DNA of 64,000 bases from Thermoproteota archaeon (GTDB lineage Archaea; Thermoproteota; Methanomethylicia; Methanomethylicales; Methanomethylicaceae). The stretch is taken from the NCBI GenBank assembly GCA_020832905.1, contig JAJHRG010000002.1:156126-220125 (forward strand), written 5' to 3'. The position numbers were made by a program, and so were the translations under genes. The first letter of the stretch is position 1; every line of letters begins with the position of its first letter. Shown here in pieces: positions 25,915 through 33,416 of this stretch. Below the pieces are notes generated by a model. The model had not been told where the DNA came from. It was given only the letters and a program-made list of their open reading frames with translations, and made no database searches.

Positions 25915-26303
25915 ATGGAAATTTTACATTTTGATTGTGAAAAGTTGCCCGTTGATTTAGATATTATTAAAAAGGAAATTGATAATATTAAATGAACTAT
26001 AAATGAATTACAAAGACTTACATTTAAGGAATTTATAGAATTAAGCATTGATGAAAAATATGCTATTCGCTCTAATATGAAAGTTTTGAAAAAAGACCTA
26101 GTTCTTATAGGGAAACAGTACGTTTTATTGCAGAAAGATTAAATATAAAATGTATAAGTGATATTGAATTATTAGTTGGACTTAGAAATCTTCTTATTCA
26201 TCAATATTGGAATATTGATGATAGGAAAATATATCAAGATATAAAAACTAATTTTAAATGTATTAAAGAATTTTTAAGTAAAATAGAAGAGTTTTTGAAA
26301 TGA
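25915..26303 (+). pseudogene. HepT-like HEPN toxin, decayed
   Basis: From ATG 25915 the frame reads MEILHFDCEKLPVDLDIIKK and meets an in-frame TGA at 25993. It continues with INELQRLTFKEFIELSIDE and then needs a frame change near 26095 to give SSYRETVRFIAERLNIK and GLRNLLIHQYWNIDD. That last part has the RxxxxHxY catalytic motif of HEPN (DUF86) RNases. Ends at TGA 26303, which overlaps the ATG of the nucleotidyltransferase remnant. At least one stop and one frameshift, so not functional. Confidence 0.75.
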
Positions 26304-26618
26304 TTATAAAGTATTATGAAGTTTCTCTTGAATCTATTATAAATAATCTTAAAATTAATTTAAAAAATACCAAATCTTATTATTGCCATTCTTTTTGGCT
26401 CAATATTAAGGAGAAAATTTATTAGAGATATTGATATTGCAGTTTATTTTAAATCAGAAGAAAGCTTAAAAGAAATAATTAATTTAATAAATACAATTGA
26501 AGAGAATTTAGGATTACCTGTTGATATTATTCCTATTCGAAATATACCTCCAAAATTTAAGCTTAAAATTTTATTAGATGGAATTAAAATTATTGTAAAA
26601 AATAATCAACTTTATTAG
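26300..26618 (+). pseudogene. MntA-like nucleotidyltransferase antitoxin, decayed
   Basis: Starts at ATG 26300 (MIIKYYEVSLESIINNLKI), overlapping the HepT remnant as in live HepT-MntA pairs. After the A-run near 26363 the frame must shift by one base to give LIIAILFGSILRRKF and RDIDIAVYFKSE, the GSx10DxD motif of minimal nucleotidyltransferases, then LPVDIIPIRNIP and the end at 26618. MntA normally AMPylates HepT to silence it. Both members of the pair are broken. Confidence 0.72.
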
Positions 26619-26805
26619 TCATTAGTATCTCAAACATTTTCAGAAGTTTCGGATATGGAATTAAAATATTTGAAAATTAGAAATTTTAAAATACTCTAGC
26701 ATGAATTACATCACTAATACTATTAAGAGCTAAATTTCATTATATTTCTCAAATTATTTTAAGAAAAAATATTAATTTTTAAGTCTAATATATAATGGAG
26801 ATACT

Positions 26806-27168
26806 ATGGGGCATACTTTTGCAAAAGTAAGTTTATATAATCCTAATGATTTATCAAGAGTTTTAGATCTAAATCTCATAGTTGATACTGGATCTACTTA
26901 TACATGGGTTAAAAAAACAAAGCTAAATAATTTAGGAATTAAACCAATAGGTAAAAGAGTTTTTAAAACTATTGAAGGAAGACTTATTGAAAGAGAAATA
27001 GGTGAGGCTATTATTGAATATGAAAATGAAAAAATTACAACAATAGTTGTTTTTGCTGAAGAAGAAGATGTTGAAGTTTTAGGTATATATGCTTTAGAAG
27101 GTTTAGGTTTAGAAATTGATCCAATAACAAGAAAATTAAAAAAATCACAAGCAATATTGGCACTTTAG
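26806..27168 (+). CDS. Retropepsin-like aspartic protease family protein
   Basis: 120 residues, the size of a retropepsin monomer. The active-site triad NLIVDTGSTYTWV (D-T-G-S/T) is near residue 27, followed by flap-like strands and the hydrophobic VLGIYALEGLGLEIDP region. A homodimer would supply two Asp. Such stand-alone retropepsin-like proteins occur sporadically in archaea; substrate unknown. It sits alone between two toxin-antitoxin loci. Confidence 0.75.
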   Translation: MGHTFAKVSLYNPNDLSRVLDLNLIVDTGSTYTWVKKTKLNNLGIKPIGKRVFKTIEGRLIEREIGEAIIEYENEKITTIVVFAEEEDVEVLGIYALEGLGLEIDPITRKLKKSQAILAL

Positions 27169-27191
27169 TTTAATAATAAAATCTAATTAAA

Positions 27192-27572
27192 TTAAGAATA
27201 ATTTTTTGAAAAAATAACAATACCATTTTTTATAGCATCTACATAGAATTCTCTATTTTCCTTAATTGCTTTTTCTAATTCATATTTAGAAACAATAGTT
27301 ATTTCTACATTAGTATCTTTTAATGATGTAAATAAAAATCTCTTATTATTTGAAATCTCATAATCTATAATAACTAATATATCAATATCACTAAGACCTC
27401 TTACAAATTTTCCTTTAGCTAAAGATCCTGAAATTATTACTTTAATAGGTTTTAAATCATTTATAAGATTTTCCAAAAGATCTCCTAAAGGTTCTATTAA
27501 ATCCTTAACATTAGGATTATTAAGAATTTCTCTCAATTTCTCTTTTAACAAATTCAATAACCTCTTCTGCAA
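27192..27572 (-). CDS. Minimal nucleotidyltransferase (MNT), probable antitoxin
   Basis: 126 residues. The nucleotidyltransferase motif ISGSLAKGKFVRGLSDIDILV (shown in part: GSLAKGKFVRGLSDID) is intact, near residues 48-65, and VEITIVSKYEL supplies the third acid. Pairs of MNT and HEPN genes form toxin-antitoxin systems in which the MNT modifies the HEPN RNase. It overlaps the HEPN gene by 53 nt on the same strand. Confidence 0.82.
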   Translation of the reverse strand: MQKRLLNLLKEKLREILNNPNVKDLIEPLGDLLENLINDLKPIKVIISGSLAKGKFVRGLSDIDILVIIDYEISNNKRFLFTSLKDTNVEITIVSKYELEKAIKENREFYVDAIKNGIVIFSKNYS

Positions 27573-27924
27573 TTCTTAATGCTTCTTCAGCATCATCTTT
27601 ATTATAATGCTTATATGGTGGTAAAGCTGGCCATGCATTAGGATATCTAGTAGGAATATAATATCTATCAAGCTTTCCTGCTTTTATAACTAATTCTTCA
27701 GATATTTTAATAGTTTTTTTAATTTCTTCTAATATTTTTGTAATACTATGAGTATGTAGAAATATACCTAATTTTTTAATACATAATGCTTTAAGAGATT
27801 TTTCAATAGCTTGATGTGAGAAAAAACATACTTTACTCCATTTACATAATTGAAAAAGTCCCTTAGCAGCATCAAGATCATCAATAGCTTCTTCAAACCA
27901 ATCTCTATATCTTTCATAACTCAA
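27520..27924 (-). CDS. HEPN-domain protein, probable toxin of MNT/HEPN pair
   Basis: 134 residues, all helical. MSYERYRDWFEEAIDDLDAA and FFSHQAIEKSLKALCIKKLG with HTHSITKILEEI are the pattern of the HEPN (COG2250) family. The R-x4-6-H RNase motif of HepT is not obvious; instead DRYYIPTRYPNAWPALPPY is typical of COG2250 members, whose activity is less clear. Overlaps the MNT gene. Confidence 0.82.
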   Translation of the reverse strand: MSYERYRDWFEEAIDDLDAAKGLFQLCKWSKVCFFSHQAIEKSLKALCIKKLGIFLHTHSITKILEEIKKTIKISEELVIKAGKLDRYYIPTRYPNAWPALPPYKHYNKDDAEEALRIAEEVIEFVKREIERNS

Positions 27925-28077
27925 ATTTTAAACCTCAAAATTTTTTATTAGATTTTATAATAAAAATCTATTCAAAAATTGAAATATATAAAACTATCAT
28001 AGGAAAATATCTTAAAGATAGTGAATATTAATTAAGAAATCTTCAGAGGCTATAAAATAATTTAATAATTAAATAAA

Positions 28078-28386
28078 CTACTTTTGTATGATTATTTCTC
28101 TACCTTCAATTAATGCTCTAACTATTTTTTCTCTTGCAGATTTAACTATTCTCCAAACAGTATTTCTAGAAGTATTCATTCTCAATCCAGCTTCTTCAAA
28201 TGTTAAATTTTCTAAATCTATAAGCTTTAAAGCTTCTAATTCCACAACATCTAAATAAACTGGTTCTTTATTAACTTGTGGAACTGGATTAAATTTTTCT
28301 ACTAATGGTTCTATCGATACTTTTAATGGCATTGGTTTTCTACCAATGATACCACATCTTCTTCTCATACACCAACGATAGCACAT
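28078..28386 (-). CDS. DUF134 family HTH regulator
   Basis: 102 residues. DUF134 pattern: RRRCGIIGRKP at the N-terminus, then VYLDVVELEALKLIDLENLT and a sigma-70 region 4-like helix-turn-helix (FEEAGLRMNTSRNTVWRIVKSA, in part). Start at 28386 (MCYRWCMRRRCG); the second Met at 28368 would match typical family starts. Divergent from the DUF5320-NifX pair with a 22-bp palindrome between them, so it probably regulates both. The three families often cluster in archaea near Fe-S metabolism genes. Confidence 0.82.
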   Translation of the reverse strand: MCYRWCMRRRCGIIGRKPMPLKVSIEPLVEKFNPVPQVNKEPVYLDVVELEALKLIDLENLTFEEAGLRMNTSRNTVWRIVKSAREKIVRALIEGREIIIQK

Positions 28387-28396
28387 ATTTTATGAT

Positions 28397-28408
28397 ATTT
28401 CACAAAAT
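28397..28408. promoter_or_regulatory. Half-site of the DUF134 operator
   Basis: ATTTCACAAAAT occurs just upstream of the DUF134 gene and is identical to one half of the 22-bp palindrome at 28432-28453, 35 bp away. A TATA-like stretch (TTTATATATATG) lies between the two. Confidence 0.6.
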
Positions 28409-28431
28409 TTATATATATGTTTCTACTTAAT

Positions 28432-28453
28432 ATTTTGTGAAATTTCACAAAAT
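28432..28453. promoter_or_regulatory. Perfect 22-bp palindromic operator
   Basis: The sequence ATTTTGTGAAA-TTTCACAAAAT is a perfect inverted repeat in the divergent promoter region of DUF134 and DUF5320. It lies 10-31 bp before the DUF5320 start, so bound protein would block the start of that transcript. The likely binder is the DUF134 protein itself. Confidence 0.72.
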
Positions 28454-28462
28454 GGTGAGAAT

Positions 28463-28687
28463 ATGGGATATAGATGGAGAATTTGGAGTAGATATTGGTG
28501 GTATAAGGGATGTTGGTGTCCAAGACATCTATGGCCTCCTCCATGGGCGTTAATGTATCCAGAACCAGTTTTAGATCCTAGTGAAGAATACAAATTATTG
28601 GAAGAAGAATATAAACGATTAGAAGATGAGCTTAAAGAAATAAAAAATAGAATGGATGAACTTAAAAAGATAATGGAGAAAAAGTAA
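28463..28687 (+). CDS. DUF5320 family small protein
   Basis: 74 residues: a Trp/Arg/Pro-rich N-terminus (MGYRWRIWSRYWWYKGCWCP) and a long C-terminal coiled coil (EYKLLEEEYKRLEDELKEI). The family is found with NifX/NifB-like and DUF134 genes in archaea and is thought to help in Fe-S or metal cofactor handling, but no activity is established. Its TAA stop is in the same frame as the NifX-like coding region that follows. Confidence 0.8.
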   Translation: MGYRWRIWSRYWWYKGCWCPRHLWPPPWALMYPEPVLDPSEEYKLLEEEYKRLEDELKEIKNRMDELKKIMEKK

Positions 28688-28696
28688 GAAACGACA

Positions 28697-29032
28697 ATAA
28701 AAAGAATTGCAATAGCCACATTAAATAATAAAGGACTTGATGATATTGTTTCTAATACATTTGGATATTCAAAAACCTTCACAATAATTGATATTGAAGA
28801 TGGAAATATAAAAGATATAAAAATCATAGATAATCCAGCTGGGTCTATGACTCATGGTAGAAGACCAGTAATAGCAAAGAAATTATCAGATATGAATGTA
28901 GAAATAGTTATTTCAAGTGAATTTGGACCATGTGTCTTAGAAATATTAAAAGAATTTGGAATATCAATTATTAATGTTAAGCCAGGATTAAGAGTTTTAG
29001 AAGTACTAAAGGAACATGGACTAATAAAATAA
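28697..29032 (+). CDS. NifX/NifB-C-like (dinitrogenase FeMo-cofactor) family protein, no canonical start
   Basis: The domain KRIAIATLNNKGLDDIVSN, FGYSKTFTIIDIEDGNI, then HGRRPVIAKKLSDMNVEIVISSEFG is a whole NifX-type fold of about 111 residues, but between the upstream TAA (28685) and the internal ATG 28847 there is no ATG, GTG or TTG in frame. The position where homologues have Met-Lys is ATA AAA (28697). Either ATA serves as start, or the TAA is read through from DUF5320 (same frame), or the start has been lost. Starting at 28847 would remove half the domain. Confidence 0.65.
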   Translation: MKRIAIATLNNKGLDDIVSNTFGYSKTFTIIDIEDGNIKDIKIIDNPAGSMTHGRRPVIAKKLSDMNVEIVISSEFGPCVLEILKEFGISIINVKPGLRVLEVLKEHGLIK

Positions 29033-29147
29033 TTTTTTATAATATTTTTATGAAATTAAGATGAACTATTTGCTTTTTATTTCTCATTTTTGATTCTTAT
29101 AATTTTTCTAAAAGCTCTTATTATGAATAATCAATATTTAAAAACTT

Positions 29148-30347
29148 TTATATAAATATTTTAAAGAAAATGTAAGTAATAATAAAGATTATACTTGAAA
29201 TTAAAAATAAATAAGAAAAACCAAATAACTGAACAATAATAGGACTAATAAGTGAACCAACTCCACTACCAATTCTTTCACATGTATTAAATAAACCAAC
29301 TTTACCTTTTGATAAAATTCCTACAGAAATAGAAATAACATTAACTAAATAAATAACATATAAAAATCCAAATAATGTTAAAATCACTGTAACAAATAAA
29401 ATACTATATAATGATGGTTTTATAGTTAAAATGAGAAGAAAAGCAAGAAGAGATCGAAATAGTATAGCTCTTCTAATACTTACAATTTCACTCATATTTT
29501 CTTTTTTCATTATGAATAGAGCTCCTATAACAATACCAAGTGTATTCATAATATAGACTATGTAAACAATACTTGATGAAAGTCCTATGGCTTCAGCCAT
29601 ATTATTAATAAAAATTGGCATAAGAGTAAAAAGCATAGTAGTAGATAAGGAAAAGAAAGTAATTCCAAAGAGAAAAGCTATCATATTTTCTCTTTTTAAT
29701 TTTCCAACTTCAGATCTACCACTTATAATCTTAGATAATATCATAAATCCTTTACATATGAAGTCTACTGTTCTTTCTATTACAAATCTTCTTCTTTCAA
29801 TAATTAAAATAGGATCTTCAAGTAAGAAAATTGAAGTAAGAAATGCTAAAAATAAAAATCCACTACAAATTAATAGTATAAATTTTGAACTAAAACCATA
29901 ATTTAAAGCTAAAAACCCAAAAAATAATCCAATAATAAAACCAGTATCTGTAAAACCTTCATAAAATGCATAAGCTTTTTTCCATTCTTCATAAGGATAT
30001 AATTCAGCTATGAGTATATTTTTTGATGGTTCATATGCTATATCAAATATTCCAACCATAATTACATAAAGAATAACTAAAATAATAACTTGATTTGTAA
30101 GAGTAAAAAAATAAAGAAGTATTGATGAAAATAAAAATGAAATAAGTACAAATATTTTATAACGTCTTATTCTATCACATAAATATCCCCAAAGAAAAGA
30201 AGAAGGAATAGATAAAAACATAGCCATAGCACTCATTATTCCAACCCATAAAAGAGATCCAGAAATAAAGAAAATATACAATGGTAAAAATACTGATAGT
30301 AATCCAAATGCTATATCATGAAAGAAGAAACCTATTATCCATTTCAT
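29148..30347 (-). CDS. Major facilitator superfamily transporter
   Basis: 399 residues and about 12 membrane helices. The loop 2-3 motif GYLCDRIRRYKIFVL is a version of the MFS G-x3-D-R-x-G-R-R signature, and loop 8-9 carries a similar charged stretch. The substrate cannot be read from the sequence; the closest general type is a drug/sugar permease. The start MKWIIGFFFHDIAFG is at ATG 30347. It stands alone. Confidence 0.85.
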   Translation of the reverse strand: MKWIIGFFFHDIAFGLLSVFLPLYIFFISGSLLWVGIMSAMAMFLSIPSSFLWGYLCDRIRRYKIFVLISFLFSSILLYFFTLTNQVIILVILYVIMVGIFDIAYEPSKNILIAELYPYEEWKKAYAFYEGFTDTGFIIGLFFGFLALNYGFSSKFILLICSGFLFLAFLTSIFLLEDPILIIERRRFVIERTVDFICKGFMILSKIISGRSEVGKLKRENMIAFLFGITFFSLSTTMLFTLMPIFINNMAEAIGLSSSIVYIVYIMNTLGIVIGALFIMKKENMSEIVSIRRAILFRSLLAFLLILTIKPSLYSILFVTVILTLFGFLYVIYLVNVISISVGILSKGKVGLFNTCERIGSGVGSLISPIIVQLFGFSYLFLISSIIFIITYIFFKIFI

Positions 30348-30490
30348 AATTATAGGAATAAATAAGATTAAAAATAAGATTTTCTACAAGTCTTTTTGCA
30401 ATTTTTTCCTAATATTCTGTTATTAATGGATTAAATGATTTTTAATAGTTGAACTTTCGTAGTTTCTCAAAGAATCTAAGAAATTAATAA

Positions 30491-30575
30491 TGCGGGGGGT
30501 GGGATTTGAACCCACGAAGGCCTACGCCACAAGGTCCTAAGCCTTGCGCCTTTGACCTGGCTTGGCTACCCCCGC
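30491..30575 (-). tRNA. tRNA-Leu (anticodon TAG)
   Basis: Class II tRNA with long variable arm. Acceptor GCGGGGG/CCCCCGC, anticodon stem CAAGG/CCTTG around CTTAGGA (anticodon TAG), T arm GTGGG-TTCAAAT-CCCAC. Discriminator A at 30491; CCA not encoded. No intron. Its 3' half is nearly the same as that of tRNA-Leu(GAG) at 35783. Confidence 0.93.
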
Positions 30576-30633
30576 TTAACGTAATATTATAAATAATTAG
30601 ATTCTATTAATTTTTACTCAAAAAATTAAAAAA

Positions 30634-30658
30634 GGAGCTTATCCTAAATTTATGATAA

Positions 30659-30663
<5 letters not shown>
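30634..30663 (+). repeat. Perfect inverted repeat reaching into tRNA-Glu
   Basis: GGAGCTTATC (30634-30643) and GATAAGCTCC (30654-30663) form a 10-bp perfect stem with a 10-nt loop. The right arm holds the first five bases of tRNA-Glu, so the leader can pair with the 5' acceptor strand and compete with the cloverleaf; GGAGC is also the 3' acceptor strand. Confidence 0.65.
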
Positions 30664-30736
<73 letters not shown>

Positions 30737-30777
30737 TTTAATTTTTATATTTTTTTATTTTTGAAAATATTGAGAAA

Positions 30778-31281
30778 ATGTGGAGTATTATTAAAAAATA
30801 TTTTGAAGATTATCCTGAAAGACTTAGAGTTGTTAGAATACTAGTAGATAATGGTCTTAGTATTAGAAATGGAAAAATATTTTTAAATGAAATTGAAATT
30901 CCTATAGTTCGTATTGCAAGAGTTGCTAATGTTGATAGAAGAACAGTTATTGAAACAATATCAATGATAGAGAAAATAGAAGAATTAAGAAAAATATTTT
31001 ATTATTTAAGATCTGCAGGTCATTCTCTTAAAGAAGTTGCACGTTATTTAAATTTTGGAGTATTAGAAATAACACCAGAAGATGCAAGAATGCCAGGTAT
31101 TTTAGCTAATGCTGCTATGATATTAGCAAATCATGGTATTAGTATAAGACAAGCAATAGTTGATGATCCTGAACTTTCTCCTGAGCCTAAATTAGTACTT
31201 ATTACTGAAAAGAAAATTCCTGGTGAATTAATATCAGAATTCTTAAAAATAAAAGGTGTCGCTAAGGTTTCAATTTATTAG
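30778..31281 (+). CDS. HTH-ACT domain amino-acid-binding regulatory protein
   Basis: 167 residues. An N-terminal winged-helix part (IPIVRIARVANVDRRTVIETI) is followed by a short linker and an ACT domain (MPGILANAAMILANHGISIRQAIVDD, in part, to GELISEFLKIKGVAKVSIY). ACT domains bind amino acids; this archaeal family is probably an autonomous sensor-regulator. Its last 20 nt overlap the convergent ThiDN gene. Confidence 0.78.
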   Translation: MWSIIKKYFEDYPERLRVVRILVDNGLSIRNGKIFLNEIEIPIVRIARVANVDRRTVIETISMIEKIEELRKIFYYLRSAGHSLKEVARYLNFGVLEITPEDARMPGILANAAMILANHGISIRQAIVDDPELSPEPKLVLITEKKIPGELISEFLKIKGVAKVSIY

Positions 31282-32617
31282 CAATAGAAATTATTTTATT
31301 TACAACATCTATAGCATTTTTTCCAAATATTCTTATCATTGGTTCTTTTCCAATATCACCTAAATCATAAATAGCATCTGGAACTCTTCCAATTCTTTTT
31401 ACTGCTTGTTCAATTCCCCATGGTAATGATGCTCCTTCTTTTAATTTTATTTCTAATGGTTCTTCTTTTCTATCAAAATATGATATAGTAAAATTAAGTT
31501 CCTTCATTATTTTTAATATTTCTTCAGAATATTTTATATTTACAGCAGCTCTAATATTACTATCATATTCCATTATTTTTAATAATACTCTTGCCATATG
31601 AGATGATACTCCAAATTCAGGTGGAGATACTGCTTTTACTCTATTTTTTATTTTTACTATTCTTCCTGGAATTCCTGCAATATCATTTATATCTTTTGCA
31701 TATGGAATTGCCATTACTAAATTCATTTGAACTTCTGGAATTAAATTAGCTATTTTTTCATTAGATTCAATAATTTCAATAGCTTTTTTCATTTCCTCAA
31801 TTACTTTATATTTTTCATAAGGAATATATATCCAAGCTATAGGATTTACAGGACCATGACCTTTTCCTATAGGTAATCCATGCATTATAGCATAAGTAAT
31901 AAATAATTTTGCATTTTCAATTGCTTTTTCAATATCATTTCCTTTAGCAATTTCTGCAGTAATAGCAGCTGAAAAACTACAACCAGTTCCATGAGTATTC
32001 TTTGTTTCAATTCTTGGAGCTCTATATTCTTTATAATTTCCATTATAGTAAAGAACATCTATACTTTCATTAGAATTTAAATGTCCACCTTTTACTACTA
32101 CAGATTTAGCACCATAGTTTTCTACAATTATTTTTGCAGCTTTTTTCATATCATCAATATTATTTATTTTAATTCCAGAAATTACTTCAGCTTCAGGAAT
32201 ATTAGGTGTAACTACTGTAGCTAATGGTATTAATTCTTTTATTAATACTTCAATAGCATCATCTTTTAGTAATTTAGCTTTACTTTTTGCAATCATTACT
32301 GGATCTACAACAACAGGAAAACCATATTTTTTAATACATTTAGAAACAGTAGAAATTATTTTTGAACTACTTAACATTCCAGTTTTTGCAGCATCAATTC
32401 CCATATCTTTAGCAATTGCATCAATTTGTTTTTCAATAATATCTACATCTATTTCTTGAATTCCAATTACTTCATAAGTATTTTGTGCAGTAATTGCAGT
32501 AATTGCAGAAGTACCATGAACACCTAAAGCTGCAAAAGTTTTTAAATCTGCTTGAATTCCTGCACCTCCTCCAGAATCACTACCAGCAATAGTTAATGCA
32601 ATTGGTATTTTTCTCAT
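31262..32617 (-). CDS. thiDN: ThiD-ThiN fusion: HMP(-P) kinase / thiamine-phosphate synthase
   Basis: 451 residues. N-terminal ThiD (about 1-265) has AGSDSGGGAGIQADLKTFAA, the kinase loop NTHGTGCSFSAA and phosphorylates hydroxymethylpyrimidine twice. C-terminal ThiN (about 275-451; IPEVQMNLVMAIPYAKDIND, GRIVKIKNRVKAVSPPEFG) joins pyrimidine and thiazole to thiamin phosphate. The fusion is a common archaeal replacement for ThiE. ThiL later in the window (61925) would add the second phosphate. Convergent with the HTH-ACT gene (20-nt overlap). Confidence 0.92.
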   Translation of the reverse strand: MRKIPIALTIAGSDSGGGAGIQADLKTFAALGVHGTSAITAITAQNTYEVIGIQEIDVDIIEKQIDAIAKDMGIDAAKTGMLSSSKIISTVSKCIKKYGFPVVVDPVMIAKSKAKLLKDDAIEVLIKELIPLATVVTPNIPEAEVISGIKINNIDDMKKAAKIIVENYGAKSVVVKGGHLNSNESIDVLYYNGNYKEYRAPRIETKNTHGTGCSFSAAITAEIAKGNDIEKAIENAKLFITYAIMHGLPIGKGHGPVNPIAWIYIPYEKYKVIEEMKKAIEIIESNEKIANLIPEVQMNLVMAIPYAKDINDIAGIPGRIVKIKNRVKAVSPPEFGVSSHMARVLLKIMEYDSNIRAAVNIKYSEEILKIMKELNFTISYFDRKEEPLEIKLKEGASLPWGIEQAVKRIGRVPDAIYDLGDIGKEPMIRIFGKNAIDVVNKIISIANKLKP

Positions 32618-32675
32618 AATTAAAAGTAAGAAGTTAAAATTTATATTTGTATTGGAAAAATTAAATTAGAGAAAT

Positions 32676-33137
32676 ATGGAGATAATAAGCTTAGAAGAAT
32701 CAATTGATGAAATTATTGAAAAATATAATAAGAAACCTAAAGGATGGAAGTTTATATCAGATTTTAAAGGAAATATTATTATAGTTGGTCCAGATATTAG
32801 TTATCAATTAAAAGTAATGATGATTAATCCTTATGAAAGTATTGGAGTTGGAACAAGAATATATGAGCCTTTAAATTTTGAATTAAAATATGATTCTGGT
32901 TTTAGAATATTAGATAAAAAATCATTTAAAAGTATAATATCTGGAAATTATAATATTATTTGGGATATTTTAAAAAGAGATCCTGTACCAACATATGAGC
33001 TAAATAAAGGAGAAGTAATTTTAGGAGGACCAATATTAGCTACAGATATTAAATCAAAAATTGAAGAAAAATTATCTATGGAATTAGAAAAATTATTTAG
33101 AAAGAAATATCCATTTAGAGCAAATATGTTTAGATAA
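32676..33137 (+). CDS. Hypothetical archaeal protein
   Basis: 153 residues I do not recognise. Soluble alpha/beta protein with GWKFISDFKGNIIIVGPDI and YESIGVGTRIYEPLNFELKYD; a Pro-rich turn DPVPTYELNKGEVILGG and a basic tail KLFRKKYPFRANMF. No catalytic motif. It is followed 9 nt later by the glutaredoxin-like gene, so co-transcription is likely, and may share a redox or assembly role, but that is only inference. Confidence 0.6.
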   Translation: MEIISLEESIDEIIEKYNKKPKGWKFISDFKGNIIIVGPDISYQLKVMMINPYESIGVGTRIYEPLNFELKYDSGFRILDKKSFKSIISGNYNIIWDILKRDPVPTYELNKGEVILGGPILATDIKSKIEEKLSMELEKLFRKKYPFRANMFR

Positions 33138-33146
33138 GGTGATATA

Positions 33147-33416
33147 ATGAAGAAAATAATATTATATAAAAGTCCTTCATGTGAAAAATGTGCTATAGCA
33201 AAATTTCTTTTACAACGTATTTTAACAAATAAAGGATTATCTTATGATGAAATAGTAGAAGAAAAAGATGTAAAAAAGGATAGAGATGCTATGGCAGAAC
33301 TATTAATGTATGGTGCTTTAAATACACCATTAATTATAATTGGAGATAAAATTTTAAAAGATGATGATGCATTAAAAGAAAATATATTAAAAGAAGCAAT
33401 TGAAAAAAATTTATGA
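33147..33416 (+). CDS. Glutaredoxin-like thioredoxin-fold protein
   Basis: 89 residues. The redox motif YKSPSCEKCAIAK has CxxC at residues 12-15; the cis-Pro loop is NTPLIIIGDKI. It is a small archaeal glutaredoxin-like protein that probably reduces disulfides or carries an Fe-S cluster. The AAGGTGATATA leader is a good ribosome-binding site. Its end overlaps convergent lysS by 6 nt. Confidence 0.85.
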   Translation: MKKIILYKSPSCEKCAIAKFLLQRILTNKGLSYDEIVEEKDVKKDRDAMAELLMYGALNTPLIIIGDKILKDDDALKENILKEAIEKNL

